64,000 nucleotides of DNA from contig NC_061514.1 in assembly GCF_022539505.1 (NCBI RefSeq), positions 220,123,837 through 220,187,836 of the forward strand, read 5' to 3'. Position numbers and translations under genes: made by a program. Under the pieces are notes generated by a model. The model worked only from the letters and a program-made list of their open reading frames with translations, did not search any database and was not told where the DNA came from. Shown here in pieces: positions 57,159 to 64,000 of the stretch (its first letter is position 1; every line of letters starts with the position of its first letter). The stretch comes from Lolium rigidum (Eukaryota; Streptophyta; Magnoliopsida; Poales; Poaceae).

Positions 57159-57702
57159 CACAACAGAGTTGTGGGAATGGCACTAATGTTCCCACTTGAG
57201 TAAGTCTAGGCAAATAAAGAGTCTTTAACTACTAGGTGTTGATGAAATAAAACTGGCTTTGTGCAAATAAACCTAGAAGCTTAGAACCCTTATTAGAGCG
57301 ACTAGTACTTCTATTAGTATAGTTTGCGAGTACTTTAAAAGTACTCATGGCTTTGTCCCTGGCTATTCAAATGGCCAGACTATGAAGAGGAGAACCAGTA
57401 GTACCGGGAAGGTGGACAGCGAGGATGTCTACGATAACTAGGACTACCTCCCAACGTCAAGCATTGCTCGTGGAACAGATGGACCGCTACTACGTTTCTT
57501 CCGCTATGTGTTTTGTAATTAATCCTTAGATCAACTGTTGTTTTAAGACTTGGATCATGAGATCCTTTGTTGTAAGACTATTATGGTTTGTAATGAATGA
57601 TGTTCTGTGATATTAACTTATTATGTCTCACAAAAACAATCTTCCTGGGATTGCGATGTACGGCATAATAGGCATCTGGAATTAAAAATCCGGGTGTTGA
57701 CA
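57159..57702 (+). repeat. LTR C, right part
   Basis: It resumes with CACAACAGAGTTGTGGG after the second CTGAT and ends GGTGTTGACA. The same stretch in LTR A is 31311-31852. Confidence 0.9.
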
Positions 57703-57705
57703 AGT

Positions 57706-57718
57706 TGGTATCAGAGCC
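57706..57718 (+). other. Primer-binding site 4 (initiator tRNA-Met)
   Basis: TGGTATCAGAGCC, three bases after LTR C. Confidence 0.9.
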
Positions 57719-57931
57719 ATTGTTTGACCTTAGGAGGCCCTAGTTAGAATGGACGTCTGAAAAACTTAGTTTCAAAACAAAGGAAGTGAATATTTATGAA
57801 AACTTATTCTCACTCTTATCCTTGAGATCTTTTCAAAATGAGAAATCCATGCTCTACTTTTCCTTGTAATTCTACATAATATTTTGCACACTTGATCACT
57901 TCATTAACTTACTCATCCTAATTGCTCACGG

Positions 57932-58447
57932 ATGGAGTACCACTATGAGTTCTATCAGCTTGGTCGCAGAGGAGACCTAATGTTCGAGAAGGATTTGGAG
58001 CGGCTAGTTGAATATCTAGGACGCCCGTATCCCGAGTTCTTTGGAGTGCCACTCAATAATCGGTCGAGAAGATAACCTCGGTGGGAAGTTACTGCAGTTC
58101 CGAGAGGAAAGCTCGGGAGCCCCAATTTGGGAAACCATATGGTTTTGAGGTTTTCGTGTGGGGGGACAATTGGAAGGAGGGAATAGCCAAAGCCATGCAA
58201 GAAGCACTTGCCCGTCTGTGTGGAGAGAATGTGAACAAGATCAAGAACACTCGCTTCTTTTACTACCCAAGACATGATCCCATGGGAAGGCCAATAACCA
58301 TGCCACCACACCCGGAGCTGAACCACTATGTTGCATACCTGGACTTCATGCTGTATAAGACCCGCAAGGAGTTGGACAACGCCCGCGCCTTTCGCCAAGC
58401 AGATTACCTATGAAGACGAAGAACCTACCATTCCGGATGAAGAGTAG
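57932..58447 (+). pseudogene. Upstream ORF, array copy 4
   Basis: MEYHYEFYQLGRRGDLMFEK start. Extra lesions near 58065-58110 (CAG/CTG to CGG/CTCG changes and a TAA). The second segment (ELNHYVAYLDFMLYKTRKEL) is open, and both shared frameshifts are present. Confidence 0.6.
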
Positions 58448-58714
58448 TATCCCTAGATCATTTTAGTAGAATTTACACCTATGCAAGAGAGCACTAGTGT
58501 GAGTTTGTATCCGTCCCCTTTGTATCGTAGAACGAGGAAATGGTTCTTAAAACCATTGGTGTGTTAGTTTGTAATGTGTGTTGTTTGGAGTGAATGAAAA
58601 AGTGTTGTTGGTTTTTACCACCTCAGCACTACTCAAGTTTTGAAACTTTGTAAACTTTACCCAAACAAGCCATAGAAAATTCCCTCTTATCTTATGATCT
58701 ACCTCAATGTTCAG

Positions 58715-59907
58715 ATGGCCCCTCCAACCCGCAGCAACAACCAAGATGCAATGTTGCAGATTCTACAAATGTCTGGTGGCAGATAGAGAAGTCGAAAGAG
58801 CTGAGCGACAAGCCAACCTGGTCGTACTGCAGCAGATAGCCCAGAACAACCAAGGACATGGACCCCATGATCATCCTGGATCTAAGTTGAAGAACTTCCA
58901 TAACACTAATCCCCCAATGTTTAGCAAGACTGAAGAACCTTTAGATGCAGATGACTAGCTCCAATCAATGGAGAACAACCTGGAAGTTGCAGGAGTCGAA
59001 GCTGCTGAGAAGGTGTTGTTTGCCATCCACTATCTGTCAGGACCTGCCAGAGCCTGGTGGAACAGTGCCCGTGCAATGAATGGAGGACAAATGATGACTT
59101 GGGAGGACTTCAAGCTCAAGTTCAGCAGATACCATGTGCCACCGGGTCTGATCAAGAAGATGAGAGATGAGTTCAGAGAGCTCAAACAAGGAAGAATGGC
59201 CGTGGTGGAATACCGTGATAGATTCCTTACGCTATCTAGGTACGCCCTGGATGAGACAAACACCAATGAAAAGAAGAAGGAAAGATTCCTGAATGGATTG
59301 TATGATGAGATGCGAGACGGTGCTAGTGAATAGTTCCGTTTGCTCGACCTGGAAGCCCTAGAGGATTCCGCCATCCGGATAGAAGGAAAGCTCCACCAGC
59401 CCAATGAGAACCGCAAGCGTAGAATGATGAACCAGAGTGGAACCAGAAATACCTCAAGGTATCGCCCCAACTCAAGTGGAGGATTTACCTCAAGATTCAA
59501 CAAGCCCACAGTGCCGCTGTCACATCCGAACTTCACCAATCACAATAACCACAACAACAACAACAACAACAACAACCATAATGGTAACAAAAAACAACAC
59601 CAACACTGCCCCAAGGACTGGAAGCAATGTTGTCCCCATTGCCCCAAAGGACAAGTCAACAGTGACCTGCTATGAATGTGGAGTTACTGGTCATTACTCC
59701 AATGAGTGCCCCAAGAAACTAGCAAAGGAAGCACCCAATACCGCTGCACCTGCCCAGCAACAGCGCCGTGTCTCAACTAGAAGGAACCCGAACAACCGCA
59801 ACGGTCGTTTCTACCGTATGAATGCAACAGGAGCCCATGAAGCGCCAAATGCCATGCAGGGTATGTTTTCCTGTTACCCATTTGCCCAATCTCTCTTAGG
59901 TTCCTAA
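58715..59907 (+). pseudogene. gag, array copy 4
   Basis: ATG 58715. An extra base near 58770 and the shared TAG at 58956-58958 break the N-terminal part. The core from 58968 has GPARAWWNSARAMNGG and TWEDFKLKFSRYHVPPGLIK, then CGAG/CTCG gains near 59312 and 59343 shift the frame. The knuckle CYECGVTGHYSNEC and the tail are intact from about 59650 to TAA 59905-59907. Confidence 0.78.
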
Positions 59908-59953
59908 TTTTTCTTAAATCTTGGAACGAGATTTTGTTTAAGAGGGGAAGGTT

Positions 59954-62949
59954 TGCAACATCCCAAATTTTCAAAACAATAAAGAAGATCAATTCCCTTA
60001 GTTCCAAATTTTGGAGCCAACAAAAACTTGAATTGCATTACTGTATATGCATAGTGTTCATGCATGTATGTGGTGATCTTTGCCATGATTGTTTGTTTGA
60101 AGTGTTGAACATGTTTCTAAACCCTAAACCTTGCCCTTTGGAATAAAAGAGAAACAAAGCCAAAGAAATATAAAATAAAAGAAAAGTCATATGTGAGCAA
60201 ATGATAATATTTGCAAATATAGGCCTATGCCATGTATACTTAACTTAAATGGTTTGAAACCCTTAAAAAACTTAACCTAGCACTCAAGGAACCCAAAAGA
60301 ATACAATTTGGTCAAAGAAAAGAAAAAAAAAATGAAAATAAAAATAAAAACCAAGTCACATATGATAATGGTCAATTCTGCAAATAATATCAGGATGCCT
60401 ACTTTGAGCTCCTGTGGTTAATCTTTTCTAAACTAAACTTTACCATCTCTTTGCCCATCATCCAAGAACACATCAAGGTGATCATCTTGGAGTTTGCCAA
60501 CCTTGCTGAGTCATTTTCAATTGCTTATAATAAGCATCCAAAGTAGCAACATTGAAACAAATTTAAGATCATCCCAAATTTGAATTTCACCAAATCAACT
60601 CCATTTTTCAAACCAATGTCATCAAGAGGTGCCATACCTTATTAGAATCACACCCATAAAATATTTTTCCAAAATTCAATTTTTAGTTTCTTGCGGCCAT
60701 TTCAACAAACACCTTGTGAGCAAAATATGTGAAAAGTACCAACCACTATTTGTGGTACATTTCTGACCTCACCCTCTCTCCAATCTCACTCATAGTGCTC
60801 CTTTAGTACCCCTTTAACTTTTCCCAAGTCAACTTGTCCTCTGACCTGATCATTTGCACCATGACATGGCCATGCCAACCCCTCCATGCCACTCACCATG
60901 CTCCCCGTGTCACTCTCCCTCTCTGGTTCCTCTCACCTTGTCAAATAGACGTGCCTGACTCTGCTGAACCTGCCAGTACTAGCCCTAGTCGAAGAGGAGC
61001 ACTGCAGCGCCTGGAATGCGACGTGCCCCGTTACGCCATGCCGCGCCAGGACGTGCACGGGCATGCCCACGGGCACGCCAGAGCGCGGCCTCGCCCCGTC
61101 GTCTCCGACCTCCCCCTGACCTCAGCCTCTGCCCGTAGCTCCACCTCAGCTCCAGCAACCTCCAGGACATGGCCATTTGGTCCGTAGCTTCCTGTAGTTA
61201 TCGTCAGCGTCGACGTCCTCCACCACGGTACCACACGGACATCGACGTCGCCCGAGCCATCCAGTGCACCTCCGAATGCGCCATGACGCTCACAAGGACC
61301 GCCAGACGACACAGCACCGTCCTCGCTCCTCGCCCACGTCCCTCCGCCGCTGTAGCATCATCGACACCGACGACCGTCGGTGACCTCCGCCCCTCTAGCT
61401 CGCTATAAAAGGAGCACTCCCCAGCCTCCATTCTTCACACCACCTTGCTCCCCTCCTTCCTCTCGCTCTCCTCGACCACTTCCTCGTCCACATTGTCGCC
61501 GGAGCCGCCCCAATTTCACCGGAGCTCGCCGTGGCAGTAGCCAGAAGGAGGCGACGATTCCGACCACCTCCGCCGCTCCCTTGACCCTCACTGGACTCGT
61601 CGTCGTCTTCCACACCAGTTGCCCACCTAGCAAACCCTCGCCGGAGCCCGGTAAGACCTCAGCCAACCCACCTCGCTGCCAGTAGGGTTTGCGCCCGTCG
61701 ACGACGATGACGAGCCTCGGCCGTCGATCTCGTTTCTAATCCTACGACCCCCTTTCAAACATACCACTTCGGCCTTTAAGAGCCACTGACGCGTGGGGCA
61801 TGTTGTCAGTCCGCCCGCGTGCGCGAGACGCACTGCTGGGCCGGCCCATTCGCTCTGCCTCTGGCCCATTTCCATTTACCGCCTAAGCCCATTCGTTTGA
61901 ATTCAATTTAAATCTGTTAAACAAATTTTGAATACTGGTGCTTTGTTCAATTGTGAATAAAAACAAATCTACCAAGCCAATTGAGTTGATTCAAATTTTG
62001 TGTGATAGTAGATGAAATTCTCTATGCAACCCCACTGGTCTCAAACCTTAATTCATTACAGAGCAATTACAATAAAAATAACAAGGCAATACCTTTTCAA
62101 AATTCAAACATTTATTAAAAATCAACCATAATGAATTTTGAGGTGATTCCTCCTCTCATAATTCACATTTCAAATACTCTAATGGAATACGTAAAAATGT
62201 GCCATGGTTATTTCATATGATCATGGGCTAGATTCAAATAATGGCTATGTGGCTATTTCTAGCCCATTTAAATTATTTCAAAAATAGTATTTAGAACCTA
62301 TGAGATGTAGCATCTCAATTAAATCACTTTCCCAAGTAATTCGATGTGAGGTGATGACCTTAGTCTACATTACCTCATATTTTATTACTTGAGAATATTA
62401 AATCTTTTCCAAAGTAGTATTTAAATTGTATGAGATGTAGTATCTCATTTAAATCATTTTCCCAAATGGATAAATATGAAGTGGTGACTTTGGTCAACAT
62501 GATCCCATACTTTATTATTTGAGGAAATTAAATCTTAGTAATGTTCAATGAGAGGAAATTACTTTCAAAGGAAATAAATGGAAACCCTAGTAGGTATTAA
62601 ATCTTAGTATTTGTTTTTCAATGAGAGGAAATTATTTTTCTTAAAAGAAAACAAAGCCAACCACAATGTTAAAAATGGTGTGATGCTAGATCCTCTTGTG
62701 TGAACCATTTGAGTGTTAAGTCTAGTACTTAAGTATTGTTTGGTGATTGTATACCTCGTATCCGTTTATAGACGCTAGTACCAAAGGCTACGAGGAGGAG
62801 GAGGTCTTCTACGAAGAAGAGGAGGAACACTTTGATCATTGTACCAACCAAGGCAAGCTATTACCAATACAAGATATTACCATGAGCAAGCTATACTAAT
62901 GCCGCCTACTAGTGCAAGATACCATGGCACTATGATTCTTGTTTAAAAG
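59954..62949 (+). repeat. LTR D, cut by the assembly gap
   Basis: It begins TGCAACATCCC and has the TATA box (61403-61412) and GC island. 2996 bp are visible; the missing right third would lie in or beyond the gap. Confidence 0.9.
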
Positions 62950-63049
62950 NNNNNNNNNNNNNNNNNNNNNNNNNNNNNNNNNNNNNNNNNNNNNNNNNNN
63001 NNNNNNNNNNNNNNNNNNNNNNNNNNNNNNNNNNNNNNNNNNNNNNNNN
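62950..63049. other. Assembly gap (100 N)
   Basis: Exactly 100 N, a convention for unknown gap length. Sequences on the two sides are unrelated. Confidence 0.98.
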
Positions 63050-64000
63050 ATCATTACGCTTTCCTTTCGTCGGGTCATGTCGTGGCGGAGCAGAACGCCG
63101 CGAGAATCTTCCATCATTACGCCTCGCCTCCTGGGCTTCTCCGTCATGAGATTGACAATTTCGGCATCACGTCCTCGAGAACCGTCATGGCATTAAATCT
63201 CCACTACACTCCTTTTATTTATCTGTGCCAAACGGTTCACCACTCCATCTCCTTGCTCTGCTCTGTCCACCAACGCCAAAAACCCTCTTCCCGTGCAGCC
63301 ATGTCTTCCTCTTCCTCCTCCGCTTCGGGTCTCCCCCTCCAATCGTCGCCGAAGAACAAGGAAGAGGACGACCTCCCCTCCAGGCGTACCCCATCTCCTC
63401 TGACAAGGAGAAGAAAGAAGGAGAAGCAGAGAAGACCAAGGCCTCCCCCTTCGCCAGGCTCCCGTCGAAGAAGCGCTCCCGCATGTGGGCGGACAACGAG
63501 GACGACGATGACGACGAGGAAGGAGAAGATGAGGAGGAGGAAGATGATTCCTCCTCCTCCGCCAGGGTATCCTCCAACGAAGCGCTTCGCAGCTGGGCGG
63601 ATAGCGAGGATGATGATGATGACGAAGAGGAGGAGGAAGCCCCGGCCGACGGCAGTGCAGACGGCAGCAGCGAGGACTTCTCGGCGGTAGCGCCGATGGC
63701 GGCACGCCGGCAGACGATGCTAGCGAGGAGTAGTTATGTAGGATTAGTAGTCCCTTGAGCAATCGGCTCTTCTTTTGTTCTTCTTTTGAGCGATCGGCTC
63801 TTCATTGTAGAAATCCCAATATTAATGAAGAATTTCCCTTAACTTGATTTCGCCGATTTCTTTCATGCTGATTTAGCCGATTTTCCTCATCGACTTTGTC
63901 GACTGGTGGCCTAATCCATGCTTAATGAGCGATGGCAACGCATCGGTTTCTCACGATATCTGCGAGACGAGGCCAATTCGGTCATCCCTCCAAGCTAGCC
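63050..64000 (+). other. Unassigned region with acidic reading frame
   Basis: An ATG at 63301 (MSSSSSSASGLPLQSSPKN) opens a frame that turns Arg-rich. The neighbouring frame, open to TGA 63756-63758, reads as Ser/Lys then Asp/Glu-rich protein with two similar blocks (MWADNEDDDDDEEG and SWADSEDDDDDEEEE), so a one-base shift near 63326 probably separates start and body. CT-rich sequence before the ATG looks like a 5' untranslated leader. Downstream, GAGCRATCGGCTCTTC occurs twice (63757-63772, 63788-63803). Possibly part of another retroelement or a gene fragment; I do not recognise it. Confidence 0.4.

Larger units (their letters stand above)
25009..62949 (+). mobile_element. Head-to-tail array of gag-only Tekay/Del-like elements sharing LTRs
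   Basis: Order: LTR0 fragment (25009-25298), int1 (25299-27539), LTR A (27540-31852), int2 (31853-34095), LTR B (34096-36536), int3 (36537-38699), LTR C (38700-42464 and 57159-57702), int4 (57703-59953), LTR D (59954-62949, cut by the gap). Each LTR starts TGYAACATCCC and ends GGTGTTGACA, each internal domain starts with an initiator-tRNA-Met primer site and ends with AAGAGGGGAAGG. Each internal domain holds an upstream ORF and gag but no pol. Internal 1 resembles 2, and 3 resembles 4, in shared substitutions and in the Asn-repeat length. Confidence 0.9.

Noticed and set aside
25009..62949. Array as a centromeric or satellite repeat
   Set aside because: Units are bounded by primer sites, purine tracts and LTR termini, so they are retrotransposon units; no short monomer is present.

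Overview
The window is a block of nested LTR retrotransposons from a plant, most probably a Pooideae grass (ryegrass, oat, brome or Triticeae type). The indications are large Athila-, Tekay/Del-, Tat/Retand- and SIRE-like elements, CAG/CTG-biased decay and repeat-dense spacing with no host gene. The species cannot be fixed from sequence alone. No rRNA, tRNA gene, CRISPR or bacterial-type gene is present. A run of exactly 100 N (62950-63049) marks an assembly gap.

Layout. 1-3838: Athila-like element on the minus strand (5' LTR 2129-3838), entering from the left edge. 3839-4807: LTR fragment of another Athila-like family, plus strand. 4808-10096: remains of a plus-strand Tat/Retand-like element (end of pol, a spliced antisense ORF, 3' LTR tail), broken by a minus-strand Athila-like element (6798-9814). 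10097-13627: 3' end of a SIRE-like Copia element with a decayed extra ORF and full 3' LTR. 13628-18033: leader, primer site and long LTR of a minus-strand Tekay/Del-like element. 18034-19752: 5' LTR and gag start of a second Tat-like element, interrupted by an Athila-like deletion derivative (19753-24971) flanked by the duplication GTACG.

25009-62949: a head-to-tail array on the plus strand in which four gag-only internal domains (about 2.2 kb each) alternate with shared LTRs of about 4.3 kb: partial LTR0, int1, LTR A, int2, LTR B (1.9 kb deleted), int3, LTR C, int4, LTR D (runs into the gap). LTR C is split by an Athila-like element (42465-57153, duplication CTGAT), whose 3' LTR is split in turn by another (43076-49735, duplication AGTGC). 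After the gap, 63050-64000 holds an acidic, Ser/Asp/Glu-rich reading frame of unknown origin.

The only pol sequence I see is the last ~55 codons of one integrase (4808-4973), so apparently every element here depended on enzymes supplied in trans. The most notable points are the LTR-sharing array, a CTCG-GGA-CGAG hairpin just upstream of the polypurine tract in two unrelated Gypsy clades (with a covarying pair in one), palindromic LTR tips, a fold-back inverted duplication at a deletion junction, and CG-creating differences at CAG/CTG sites that look like base-calling artefacts of CHG methylation.
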